Below, one piece after another: positions 42,253 to 50,536 of a DNA stretch of 64,000 nucleotides. Position 1 is the stretch's first letter; every line of letters begins with the position of its first letter. This stretch comes from Phycisphaerales bacterium. GTDB taxonomy: Bacteria > Planctomycetota > Phycisphaerae > Phycisphaerales > UBA1924. Position numbers and translations under genes: made by a program. The stretch is taken from positions 1,162,268 through 1,226,267 of the forward strand of contig JAVJVK010000004.1 in assembly GCA_040221175.1 (NCBI GenBank), given 5' to 3'. The notes under the pieces are model-generated. The model searched no databases and was not told the DNA's origin. It worked only from the letters and a program-made list of their open reading frames with translations.

Positions 42253-43770
42253 ATGAAACCTAAGTCTGTATTCGGGCGCATCCCGCCCTCGACGGCCGTC
42301 GCCGCCGGCGTCGCTGTCATGCTTGCCGGCATCGTTTTCTGGACCGCCGGCGAGAGCTTCACCCCGGCCACGCCGGTGCGCGTGGCGCCGGTGGTCTTCG
42401 AGGCATCGGCCGCCGAAACGCAAGCCGCCGAGCCCGGCGAACGCCAGCCCGCCGGCCAAGCCATCCAGGCCCCCGGATGGCTCGAGGCCGCCCCGTACTA
42501 CACCGCCGCCACCGCGCTGACCGACGGCGTGGTGGCCGAGGTGCTGGTGCTCGAGGGACAGACCGTCGAGAAGGGCCAGCCCGTCGCGCGGCTCGTACCC
42601 GACGACGCCACGATCGAGCTCGCAGCCGCCCAGGCCGACCTGGCAAGCGCACAGGCCGAACTGGCCGTCGCCGAAGCCAACCTCCGTGCCGCCCAGACCG
42701 ACTGGGACAACCCGATCGATCGCGAGCGCGCCGTCGCAGCCACGAAGGCCCAGCTCGCCGAGACCCGAGCCCAGCTCGCCCAGTTGCCCGCGCTGATCGA
42801 GACCGAGCGGGCGATGCTCAAGCAGATCGAGGCCGAGCTCGACCGCGCAAGCCGGGCCGAGCGGGGCGGGGCCGCCAACGAGCTGGAGGTCATCGTGCTC
42901 ACCCAGCGCGTGGCCGGCCAGCGGGCAACGCTGGAAGCGACCGAGCAGCGGCAGGCAATCCTCGAGGCCCAGCGCAACCGCCTGCAAGCCGAGGCCACCG
43001 CCGCCGAGCGAAACTACGAGCTGCGCATTATGGAAAAGCAGAACCTCGACCTTGCCCGCGCCAATGCCCAGCGAGCCGAGGCGGCCGTCCAGGTTGCACG
43101 GGCACGGCTTGACGAAGCACAACTCCGCGTCGATCGCCTGACCATCAACGCCCCGATCACGGGAGCCGTGCAACGTCGACTGAAGGTTCCCGGCGACAAG
43201 ATCATGCTGGGCATGGACGACCCGCACTCGGCCCACGTCGTGCACCTGTACGACCCGGCCAAGCTCCAGGTCCGCGTCGACGTGCCGCTGGCCGACGCGA
43301 GGCACATGTTCGTGGGCCAGGAGTGCGAGGTCATCGTCGAAGTGCTTCCCGACCAGACCTTCGAGGGCGTGGTCGATCGCATCACCTACGAGGCCGACCT
43401 GCAGAAGAACACGCTCCAGGCGAAGGTCCGCGTGCTCGATCCCTCGCCCCTGTTGCGGCCCGAGATGCTCACACGCGTGAAGTTCCTGCCCCGCGGCGGC
43501 GGCCAGCAGGAAGCGCCAGAGCTGGGCGACACCGCCATGCTCGTGCCCACGGGCGCCATCGACGGCGGCCGCGTGTGGGTCGTGCGCAACCGCCGCGGCG
43601 ACACGGGCAAGGCCTTCGCACAGGGCATCGAAGTGCTCGAGGACCTGGGCGACTACGCCCGCGTCCGCGGCGCGCTCCGATCAGGAGACCTGCTCGCGCT
43701 CGACACCACCAATCTCAACGACGGCGCTCGCGTGCGCATCGCTACAGGCAGCAAGGACAGCGACCAATGA
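42253..43770 (+). CDS. HlyD/MacA-type membrane fusion protein
   Basis: 505 aa. One N-terminal membrane segment (about 14-32), then a lipoyl-like half motif (TDGVVAEVLVLEGQTVEKGQPVARL), a long coiled-coil hairpin (about 120-290, repeats such as AAQADLASAQAELAVAEANL), the second lipoyl half (LTINAPITGAVQRRLKVPGDKI), and beta-barrel domains. It links an inner-membrane ABC exporter to the outer membrane. Its TGA overlaps the ATPase ATG (ATGA). Confidence 0.92.
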   Translation: MKPKSVFGRIPPSTAVAAGVAVMLAGIVFWTAGESFTPATPVRVAPVVFEASAAETQAAEPGERQPAGQAIQAPGWLEAAPYYTAATALTDGVVAEVLVLEGQTVEKGQPVARLVPDDATIELAAAQADLASAQAELAVAEANLRAAQTDWDNPIDRERAVAATKAQLAETRAQLAQLPALIETERAMLKQIEAELDRASRAERGGAANELEVIVLTQRVAGQRATLEATEQRQAILEAQRNRLQAEATAAERNYELRIMEKQNLDLARANAQRAEAAVQVARARLDEAQLRVDRLTINAPITGAVQRRLKVPGDKIMLGMDDPHSAHVVHLYDPAKLQVRVDVPLADARHMFVGQECEVIVEVLPDQTFEGVVDRITYEADLQKNTLQAKVRVLDPSPLLRPEMLTRVKFLPRGGGQQEAPELGDTAMLVPTGAIDGGRVWVVRNRRGDTGKAFAQGIEVLEDLGDYARVRGALRSGDLLALDTTNLNDGARVRIATGSKDSDQ

Positions 43771-44495
43771 CATTGATCAAATGCGAACAACTCACTCGTG
43801 AGTTCAAGAAGGGCGACGAGATCATCCGTCCGCTCGACGGGCTCGACCTGAACGTCCCCGCCGGCGAATTCATGGCCCTCATGGGCCCCAGCGGCAGCGG
43901 CAAGACCACGCTGCTGAACCTCATCGCCGGCATCGACAAGCCCACCAGCGGCAAGCTCATCATCGATGGAATCAACATCGCCGACCTCAGCCGCAACAAG
44001 CTGGCGGCCTGGCGCAGCGAAAACGTCGGCTACGTCTTCCAGCTCTACAACCTCGTGCCCGTGCTCACGGCCTTCGAGAACGTGGAGCTCCCACTGCTGC
44101 TGCACAAGCTCAGCCGGGCCGAGCGCCGCCAGCGCGTGCAGAAGGCCCTCGAAGACGTCGGCATCTCCGACCGGAGCGACCACTTCCCGCGACAGCTCTC
44201 GGGCGGCCAGGAGCAGCGGGTGGCCATCGCCCGCGCGATCGTCACCGACCCGACCATCCTCGTGGCCGACGAGCCCACGGGCGACCTGGACAAGCCCTCG
44301 GCCAAGTCCATCATGGAACTGCTCAGCCGCCTCAATCAGGAGCAGGGCAAGACCATCGTGATGGTGACCCACGACCCGGGTACCACCGACTACGCCACGC
44401 GCACGCTGCACCTGGACACCGGCAAGCTGGCCGGCGACATGACGCACGACCGAGCCGACGCGGACTCGAACGCCGCCGAGGAGGTGTTGGCATGA
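43767..44495 (+). CDS. ABC transporter ATP-binding protein (MacB/LolD type)
   Basis: 242 aa. Walker [11 protein letters not shown] loop [21 protein letters not shown], signature [14 protein letters not shown], Walker [13 protein letters not shown], and H loop VTHDP. The [12 protein letters not shown] segment is characteristic of the LolD/MacB/DevA exporter ATPases that work with FtsX-fold permeases. Both ends are coupled by ATGA overlaps to the fusion protein and the first permease. Confidence 0.96.
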   Translation: MTLIKCEQLTREFKKGDEIIRPLDGLDLNVPAGEFMALMGPSGSGKTTLLNLIAGIDKPTSGKLIIDGINIADLSRNKLAAWRSENVGYVFQLYNLVPVLTAFENVELPLLLHKLSRAERRQRVQKALEDVGISDRSDHFPRQLSGGQEQRVAIARAIVTDPTILVADEPTGDLDKPSAKSIMELLSRLNQEQGKTIVMVTHDPGTTDYATRTLHLDTGKLAGDMTHDRADADSNAAEEVLA

Positions 44496-45643
44496 ATATC
44501 TTCCGATTCGTCCCCTACATCGCAAAGCAGGCCTGGCGCCACCGCGTGCGTTCGGGCCTCACGCTCATGGGCATCGCCATCGCGATGTTCCTGTTTACGG
44601 CCGTGCAGGCCATGCGCAACGGCGTCGAGGCGGCCACCACCGCGACGGCCAACGACACCACGCTGGTGGTCTACCGCAAGGACCGCTTCTGCCCGGTCAC
44701 CAGCCAACTTCCCCAGGACTACCAGCGCCGCATCGAGTCGATCCCCGGCGTGGTGTCCGCCGTGCCCATGAAGGTCGTCGTGAGCAACTGCCGGACGAGC
44801 CTGGACGTGGTGACCTTCCGCGGCGTACCCAAGGACGACTTCATCGCCGCCCGGGGCGAAAAGTTCCAGGTCATCGACGGCAGCCTCGAAGACTGGAAGC
44901 GGCGCACCGACGCGGCGCTGCTGGGCGAGACCCTGGCCACCCGCCGGGGCCTGAAGGCCGGCCAGACCTTCGACGCCGCGGGCATTACCGCCTATGTCGC
45001 GGGCGTCATCCGCTCGAAGGATCCGCAAGACCACAACGTCGCCTACACCGCCCTGGAGTTCGTGCAGCTCGCCGGGCGAGACCAGTTGGGCATCGTCACG
45101 CAGTTCAACGTGAAGGTTGAAGACGCCAGCATGCTCGACCCCGTGGCCGAGGCCATCGACGATCAGTTCGCCCGCGCCCAGGACCCCACGCAGACGTTCG
45201 GTGAGAAGGCCTTCGTCGCGCGCATCGCCGACGACATCGTCGAACTGGTCGGCTTTGCCAACTGGCTGGGCATTGGGGCCCTGATCGCCGTGCTCGCGCT
45301 GGTGGGCAACGCCATCATCCTCAGCGTCCAGAGCCGCATCGCCGAGCACGCCGTGCTGCAGACCCTGGGCTTCAACGGCCGCCTGGTCGCGTTGCTCATC
45401 GTGGCAGAGGGCGTGCTCATCTCGCTCATCGGTGGCGTGCTGGGCGCGGCCGTCGCCATGCTCGTGGCGCGCTTCGGCAGCTTCGCGCTGTCGGTCGAGG
45501 GCCAGTCCATCCCCATCACCGCGAGTTGGCAGCTGCTGGCCGTGGGCGTGGGCGTGTGCGTAGCGCTGGGCGTGCTGGCGGGGCTGGTGCCCGCGTGGCA
45601 GGCCTCTCGCCGCGAGATCGCAACGTGCTTCCGGGCCGTGTAA
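44492..45643 (+). CDS. FtsX/MacB-type ABC permease (first)
   Basis: 383 aa. A membrane segment near the N-terminus (RSGLTLMGIAIAMFLFTAVQAM), a large periplasmic domain (about 45-255), then three C-terminal segments (GIGALIAVLALVGNAIILS, VALLIVAEGVLISLIGGVLG, LLAVGVGVCVALGVLAGLVP). This is the type VII ABC exporter fold. Two Cys in the periplasmic part (FCPV and NCRTS) could form a disulfide. Start ATGA-coupled to the ATPase. Confidence 0.92.
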   Translation: MNIFRFVPYIAKQAWRHRVRSGLTLMGIAIAMFLFTAVQAMRNGVEAATTATANDTTLVVYRKDRFCPVTSQLPQDYQRRIESIPGVVSAVPMKVVVSNCRTSLDVVTFRGVPKDDFIAARGEKFQVIDGSLEDWKRRTDAALLGETLATRRGLKAGQTFDAAGITAYVAGVIRSKDPQDHNVAYTALEFVQLAGRDQLGIVTQFNVKVEDASMLDPVAEAIDDQFARAQDPTQTFGEKAFVARIADDIVELVGFANWLGIGALIAVLALVGNAIILSVQSRIAEHAVLQTLGFNGRLVALLIVAEGVLISLIGGVLGAAVAMLVARFGSFALSVEGQSIPITASWQLLAVGVGVCVALGVLAGLVPAWQASRREIATCFRAV

Positions 45644-45655
45644 GAAAGGAAGCCG

Positions 45656-46834
45656 ATGCGGCTGAGACAACTCCCCTTCGAATACGCCTACCGCAACCTC
45701 GGCCGCAGCCGCGTGCGCATGCTCGCCAGCATCATCGGCGCCACGCTCGTGGTGCTACTGGTGCTGTCCGCCGCTGGCTTCGTCCGTGGCATGCAACTGA
45801 CGCTCACCCAGGGCAAGGGCCTGCACGAGAACGTCATCATCATGAGCACCGGCAGCGAGGAAGCGCTGGAGCGCAGCCAGATCGACGCCTCCACCGCGGG
45901 CCAGGCCATCGCCAGCATCCCGGGCCTGGTTGAGCGCGGCGGGGTCACCTACGCCTCGCCCGAGATCAACATCGCCCTGCCGGTCAACACCGACGCCAGC
46001 GACACCACGCCGCGCCAGGCCGTCATCCGCGGCGTGCGCCCCGTCGCGTTCCTGGTGCACAGCGAGGTCGAGATCGTCGAGGGACGCCAGCCCCGCAGCG
46101 GGCAGGACGAGATCATCGTCGGCTCGCTGGCCGCCACGCGCCTGGGCCTGCCCGACGAGCGCCTGGCCGTCGGCAACACGCTGTACTTTGACAACCGCGA
46201 CTGGACCATCGTCGGCAAGTTCCGCGCGCCCAACACGGTGATGGACGCCGAGATCTGGATGCCCATCATCGACTTGCAGGTGGCCACCAAGCGCGAAGCC
46301 ACCCTGTCGGCGGTCGTGGTGAGCCTCGACACCGCGCGCTTCTCCGACGTCGACGTCTTCGCCAAGAGCCGGCTCGACCTCGAAATCACCGCCATGCGCG
46401 AGGCCGACTACTACGCTTCGATCGCCGCGTTCTATCGGCCCATCCGCATCATGGTCATCGTCACCGCCTCGCTCATCGCGCTCGGCGGCCTGCTGGGCGG
46501 GCTGAACACCATGTACGCCAGCTTTGCCGCCCGCGTACGCGAAATCGGCACGCTCCAGGCCTTCGGCTTCACGCGCGCCGCCATCGTCACCAGCCTCAGC
46601 GAAGAGTCGCTCTTCGCCGCCGCCATCGGCACCATCTTCGGGGCCATCCTGGGCCTCTTGCTGCTCGATGGCCTCGCCGTCAAGTTCTCCATGGGCGCCT
46701 TCGCGCTCACGCTCGACGCGCCGGTCATGCTCGCGGGCATCGCTGGCGGCGTGCTCGTGGGCCTGGTGGGCGCCATCCCGCCAGCCATTCGCTGCCTGCG
46801 TTTACCCATTCCCCAAGCCCTCAAGATGCATTGA
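45656..46834 (+). CDS. FtsX/MacB-type ABC permease (second)
   Basis: 392 aa with the same layout: N-terminal segment (MLASIIGATLVVLLVLSAAG), periplasmic MacB-like domain, and C-terminal segments around 270-385 (VIVTASLIALGGLLGGLNTM, FAAAIGTIFGAILGLLLL). It starts 12 nt after the first permease, so the transporter is probably a heterodimer with one ATPase gene. The loop VREIGTLQAFGFTRAAI is the conserved coupling segment. Confidence 0.92.
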   Translation: MRLRQLPFEYAYRNLGRSRVRMLASIIGATLVVLLVLSAAGFVRGMQLTLTQGKGLHENVIIMSTGSEEALERSQIDASTAGQAIASIPGLVERGGVTYASPEINIALPVNTDASDTTPRQAVIRGVRPVAFLVHSEVEIVEGRQPRSGQDEIIVGSLAATRLGLPDERLAVGNTLYFDNRDWTIVGKFRAPNTVMDAEIWMPIIDLQVATKREATLSAVVVSLDTARFSDVDVFAKSRLDLEITAMREADYYASIAAFYRPIRIMVIVTASLIALGGLLGGLNTMYASFAARVREIGTLQAFGFTRAAIVTSLSEESLFAAAIGTIFGAILGLLLLDGLAVKFSMGAFALTLDAPVMLAGIAGGVLVGLVGAIPPAIRCLRLPIPQALKMH

Positions 46835-46866
46835 GTACCATTGCACCAACCGAAAGGAGCCTCCCC

Positions 46867-47412
46867 ATGAAGTTCACACGCACCATCGCCGCCGCCTCCA
46901 TCGCCGGCCTTGCCCTCGGCCTGGTCGCCTGCAAGGAAGAGTCGACGAGTTCGACCGACGGCGCCTCGACGTCCAGCGCCGCTCCGGTCTCGGCCGAGTG
47001 GAGGCTCGCCTCCATGCCAGCCGATGCGCAGGGCGTCAAGAGCATCAAGGACACCGCCGCCGAAGGAGACACCGTCACCGTCCGCGGCATCATCGGCGGC
47101 CGCAAGGACGCATTGAGCAAGGACTCGGCGTTCTTCGTGATGGTTGATCCCGCACTGGAAAACGTCTGCGTCAGCGAAGACGACCACTGCGACACGCCGT
47201 GGGACTACTGCTGCGCCATGCCCGAAGACATCCAGGCCAACAGCGCCACGGTGCAACTCGTCGATGCCGAGGGAAACCCGCTGGAGTTTGATCTCTCGGG
47301 CCAGGGCATCTCGCCGCTGGACGAAGTCGTGGTCGTCGGCACCGTCGCGGCCCGTCCGACGCCGCAGGTGCTCACGATCCGCGCCACCGGGCTACATCGC
47401 GTGGCCCAGTAG
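46867..47412 (+). CDS. lipoprotein with Cys cluster, last gene of the exporter locus
   Basis: 181 aa, GGAGCC upstream of the ATG at 46867. Lipobox GLVAC with Cys22. A Ser/Thr-rich linker, then an OB-fold-like beta domain (GDTVTVRGIIGGRKDAL, VVVVGTVAARP). It contains a Cys cluster ENVCVSEDDHCDTPWDYCC that could bind a metal or haem-like ligand. It lies 32 nt after the second permease. No family recognised; its place suggests a role in the exporter, possibly as the periplasmic sensor or donor. Confidence 0.72.
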   Translation: MKFTRTIAAASIAGLALGLVACKEESTSSTDGASTSSAAPVSAEWRLASMPADAQGVKSIKDTAAEGDTVTVRGIIGGRKDALSKDSAFFVMVDPALENVCVSEDDHCDTPWDYCCAMPEDIQANSATVQLVDAEGNPLEFDLSGQGISPLDEVVVVGTVAARPTPQVLTIRATGLHRVAQ

Positions 47413-47425
47413 GCCATAATGCCTC

Positions 47426-48493
47426 ATGTCCGATGCGCAGAAGATCACCGATGCCCTGAGCGAATTGCACGCGCGGTACGCCGGCCTGGATGACGGCGAG
47501 CTGGCCGACTACATCCCCGAGCTGGCCAACGTCGACCCCTCGCTGTTCTCCATCGCCGTCGCGACGGCCGACGGGAACGTCTGCGCTGTCGGCGATCACG
47601 AGACCCCGTTCACCATCCAGTCCTCCTCCAAGCCCTTTACCTACGGCCACGCGCTGGGCATGCACGGCCGCAGCATGGTGCTCAGCCGCGTGGGCGTCGA
47701 GCCCACGGGCGACGCGTTCAACTCCATCATCAAGCTCGACGCGGCCAACCGCCCCCACAACCCCTGCGTCAACAGCGGCGCCATCGCCGTCACCAGCCTG
47801 CTGCGAGAGATGGACGCCACCGCAAGCGTCAAGCAACTGCTGGACAGCTTCAACCGCTTCGCCGGCCGAAAGCTCAGCGTCGACCTGCCCGTCTTCACCA
47901 GCGAGCGCACGCACGGCAACCGCAACCGCGCCATTGCCTACCTCATGCTGCACTTCGGCATGATCGAGGGCGACGTCGATGCCATCCTCGACCTCTACTT
48001 TCAGCAGTGCGCCATCCAGGTCACATGCAAGGACCTGGCCGTCATGGCGGGCACGCTGGCAAACGGCGGGATCAATCCCGTCACCGGCGAGCGCGCCCTC
48101 GACGCCGCCTACGTCCGCGACGTCCTCACCGTCATGCAGACCTGCGGCATGTACGACTACTCGGGACAATGGGCATACACCGTGGGGCTGCCGGCCAAGA
48201 GCGGCATCTCGGGCGCCATCTTCGCCGTCGTTCCGGGCAAGCTCGGCATCGCCTGCTACTCGCCCAAGGTCGACCACCACGGCCACAGCGTGCGCGGCCT
48301 GCGGGTCTTCGAAGACCTCTCCCACGAGTTCGGGCTGCACTTGTTCGAGGTCGACCACCAGGACGGCACCGCCGCCATCGACTCGATGTTCGAGCGCCGC
48401 ACGCCCGGCGCCCAGCCAACCACCGATGCGCTTCCCGAGAGTCCAACGGCATACACGCCCGATCGCGGGCGTGCTCCGGAACACTCAGAGTAA
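47426..48493 (+). CDS. glsA: glutaminase A
   Basis: 355 aa, longer than the typical ~310 owing to a C-terminal extension. Active-site Ser in IQSSSKPFTYGHAL, plus FNSIIKLD, NPCVNSGAIAV, RNRAIAYLM and PAKSGISGAIFAVVPGKLGI, all glutaminase signatures. It deamidates glutamine to glutamate and ammonia. It begins 13 nt after the lipoprotein gene, so it could be co-transcribed, but a link to the exporter is not expected. Confidence 0.95.
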   Translation: MSDAQKITDALSELHARYAGLDDGELADYIPELANVDPSLFSIAVATADGNVCAVGDHETPFTIQSSSKPFTYGHALGMHGRSMVLSRVGVEPTGDAFNSIIKLDAANRPHNPCVNSGAIAVTSLLREMDATASVKQLLDSFNRFAGRKLSVDLPVFTSERTHGNRNRAIAYLMLHFGMIEGDVDAILDLYFQQCAIQVTCKDLAVMAGTLANGGINPVTGERALDAAYVRDVLTVMQTCGMYDYSGQWAYTVGLPAKSGISGAIFAVVPGKLGIACYSPKVDHHGHSVRGLRVFEDLSHEFGLHLFEVDHQDGTAAIDSMFERRTPGAQPTTDALPESPTAYTPDRGRAPEHSE

Positions 48494-48516
48494 GGAAGGG
48501 CCGAGACGAGTCGTGC

Positions 48517-49518
48517 TCAGCTGGCCTCGGCCCGAGGGTGCGCCTTGTCGTAGCTCTCGCGCAGACGCTGGCCGCTCAGGTGCGTGTACACCTGCGTGGT
48601 GCTCAGCGACTGGTGGCCCAGCAGGGCCTGCACCGCGCGAAGATCGGCGCCATTGTCCAGAAGGTGCGTGGCGAACGTGTGCCGCAGCGTGTGCGGGCTG
48701 ATCGAAGAATCCAGTCCCACCATGCCCAGGTACTTATCCAGCTTCCGACGGACGCTCCGGCTGCTCAGCCGCTTGCCGTGCTTGTTGATGAACAGCGGGG
48801 TCTTGTCGGCCTCGCCCTTCAGCACGTTGCTGAACCTGGGATCGGTGCGCAGTCGCTCGACGTAGCGGCCCATGGTCTCCATGGCACGCTCGCCCAGCGG
48901 CACGAGGCGCTCCTTGTTGCCCTTGCCCTTCACACGGATCACCCGCTGTTCGAAGTCGATGTCGGCAAAGGTCAGGCCCACCAGTTCGCTCACGCGGAGC
49001 CCGGTGGAGTAGAGCGTCTGCAGGATCGCTCGGTCGCGCGTGCCCAGCACGTCCTTCTCGTCCGGTGCGCTCAGGAGCTGCTCGACCTGCTCGATCGTGA
49101 TGGCCTTGGGCAGCCGCTTGGTCTGCCGAGGCGTGCGGATCTGCACCATCGGGTTGCTGCTGGCGACCTTGCCCCTGACGGCCCACTTGAAGAACGAACG
49201 CAGCGTGGCGATCTTGCGCGCCAGCGTCGCGGCCGAGTAGTGGTGCGCGTCCAGGTGCTCGAGGAACTTGCGAATCAGCTCGCTGTCGGCCTCGCAGATC
49301 GCATCGGTCAGCGTCGGGCCGGCGCCCTTCTGGCCCGCCAGGCGGCGTTCGTAGGCGGCCTGCTCGGCGGCAGGGTCGATCTCGCGCTGCAGGTGCTCGA
49401 TCAGGAACTCGATGAACTGCTTCAGGTCGGCCCCATAGCACCGGGCGGTGTAGGGGCTGAACTGACGCTCATCGGTCAGGTAGGTGCTGAAAGCTTCGGT
49501 GAGCGGCAATGCCGTCAT
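48517..49518 (-). CDS. xerC: tyrosine recombinase XerC/XerD-like
   Basis: 333 aa. N-terminal core-binding SAM-like domain (AFSTYLTDERQFSPYTARCY) and catalytic domain with Arg (STGLRVSELVGL), Lys in the beta-hairpin (VKGKGNKERLVPLG), HTLRHTFATHLLDNGADL, GHQSLSTTQVYTHL (Tyr nucleophile). It resolves chromosome dimers at dif. The internal EQAAYERRLAGQKGAGPT insert makes it a little long. No integron or phage context, so a housekeeping role is likely. Confidence 0.92.
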   Translation of the reverse strand: MTALPLTEAFSTYLTDERQFSPYTARCYGADLKQFIEFLIEHLQREIDPAAEQAAYERRLAGQKGAGPTLTDAICEADSELIRKFLEHLDAHHYSAATLARKIATLRSFFKWAVRGKVASSNPMVQIRTPRQTKRLPKAITIEQVEQLLSAPDEKDVLGTRDRAILQTLYSTGLRVSELVGLTFADIDFEQRVIRVKGKGNKERLVPLGERAMETMGRYVERLRTDPRFSNVLKGEADKTPLFINKHGKRLSSRSVRRKLDKYLGMVGLDSSISPHTLRHTFATHLLDNGADLRAVQALLGHQSLSTTQVYTHLSGQRLRESYDKAHPRAEAS

Positions 49519-49629
49519 GTCTGCACTCCTTCGCGGGGTCCACCGCGGACCCTGCAGGCGTCTGAGCGAGGTCCGACTCGCACGCCCGACGCATGAGATA
49601 TCGGCCAGTTTCGAAGGCGGGTTTGGTTC

Positions 49630-49656
49630 CGTTCAAACATTCTGAACGACTTTTTT
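49630..49656 (+). other. stem-loop followed by T6
   Basis: CGTTCA-AACATTC-TGAACG, then ACTTTTTT. It looks like a weak Rho-independent terminator on the plus strand, yet no plus-strand gene ends here (both neighbours are leftward). It may be a regulatory inverted repeat upstream of xerC. Confidence 0.35.
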
Positions 49657-49667
49657 CGCATCGATAG

Positions 49668-50462
49668 CTACTGGCTTTCCCTCATTTCCGTGGCCTCCAG
49701 GCCACCCGTGGCCCGATCTCGGGCCAAACGAACCCATTCGCGGCGGAGCAGCAGCCCCACCGACTCGTACGTCACGAATCGCTCGTACGAAGGCATGCTC
49801 CGCAGGTACCGCTCCCACCCGAGCGACGACACCGTTTCCTGACGCCCATCGGCGTAGCGACGCACCCGCATCTTCACGTCGTGGTCACGCCCGTCGAGCA
49901 CCAGCATGACCGAACTCGCCGGTCCGCGACCCTCCAGGCTCTGGGTGCCGAAGTAGTCGTAGTCGGTCGGCTCGTCGCGGAGGTTCCGAGGATCGATCTC
50001 GATCTCGGTCGAGCCGCCCCGGGCCAGCGAACCCGGACGGGCGTATAGCCCGAGCGCGATGCCCATGACCGGCGCATATGGGTCATACGCGGTAATGCTG
50101 CCCACCACCACGCCGTCGGCGCCGACCGCCCGGGCCAGGCGATCCAGATCGGCCGGCGTTTCGGGGTGAACCATCTCGAGGCTGGCCATCGCGTCGATCG
50201 TGCGGTTCAGCGGCAACGCTCGGAGTCCCTGCACCTGGGTGATGGTCGCCACGAGCGTGTCGCTCACCACCAGGCGGTCCACCGCCGTCGTCCCGCTCTC
50301 GTTGCGAAGGGGAACGACGGCCCACACGGGCTCGCTCGGCGTGCTGGCATATGGCGAAATCAACTGCTGCGGCGGTCGCAACGGATCGGGCTTCGCACAG
50401 CCCGACACCAGCGATACCACAACCGACAGGCTCAGCGCGATCAACGCGCTCCAGGCTTTCAT
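49668..50462 (-). CDS. lipoprotein of unknown function, CsgG/TolB-N-like fold suspected
   Basis: 264 aa. Lipoprotein signal with VSGC (Cys22). The mature part opens WAVVPLRNESGTTAVDRLVVSD, then LRALPLNRTIDAM and LARAVGADGVVVGSITAYDP. This alternation (find a name, test for existence, report) resembles CsgG and TolB N-terminal alpha/beta domains that assemble outer-membrane complexes. The later YDPYAPVMGIALGLY region is less typical. Outer-membrane associated; function inferred only at fold level. Confidence 0.7.
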   Translation of the reverse strand: MKAWSALIALSLSVVVSLVSGCAKPDPLRPPQQLISPYASTPSEPVWAVVPLRNESGTTAVDRLVVSDTLVATITQVQGLRALPLNRTIDAMASLEMVHPETPADLDRLARAVGADGVVVGSITAYDPYAPVMGIALGLYARPGSLARGGSTEIEIDPRNLRDEPTDYDYFGTQSLEGRGPASSVMLVLDGRDHDVKMRVRRYADGRQETVSSLGWERYLRSMPSYERFVTYESVGLLLRREWVRLARDRATGGLEATEMRESQ

Positions 50463-50485
50463 ACCCGTATTGTTGCACCAAAGAA

Positions 50486-50510
50486 CAACGCCCGGAGTTA
50501 CCGGGCGTTG
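50486..50510 (-). terminator. strong hairpin between the propeller lipoprotein and next gene
   Basis: CAACGCCCGG-AGTTA-CCGGGCGTTG, a 10-bp perfect stem. On the minus strand it is followed by TTCTTT. It sits 26 nt past the stop of the propeller lipoprotein gene and 23 nt before the next leftward gene, fitting a terminator for the former. Confidence 0.7.
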
Positions 50511-50536
50511 CGATCAATGGATTTTCGGGCTTTCCC

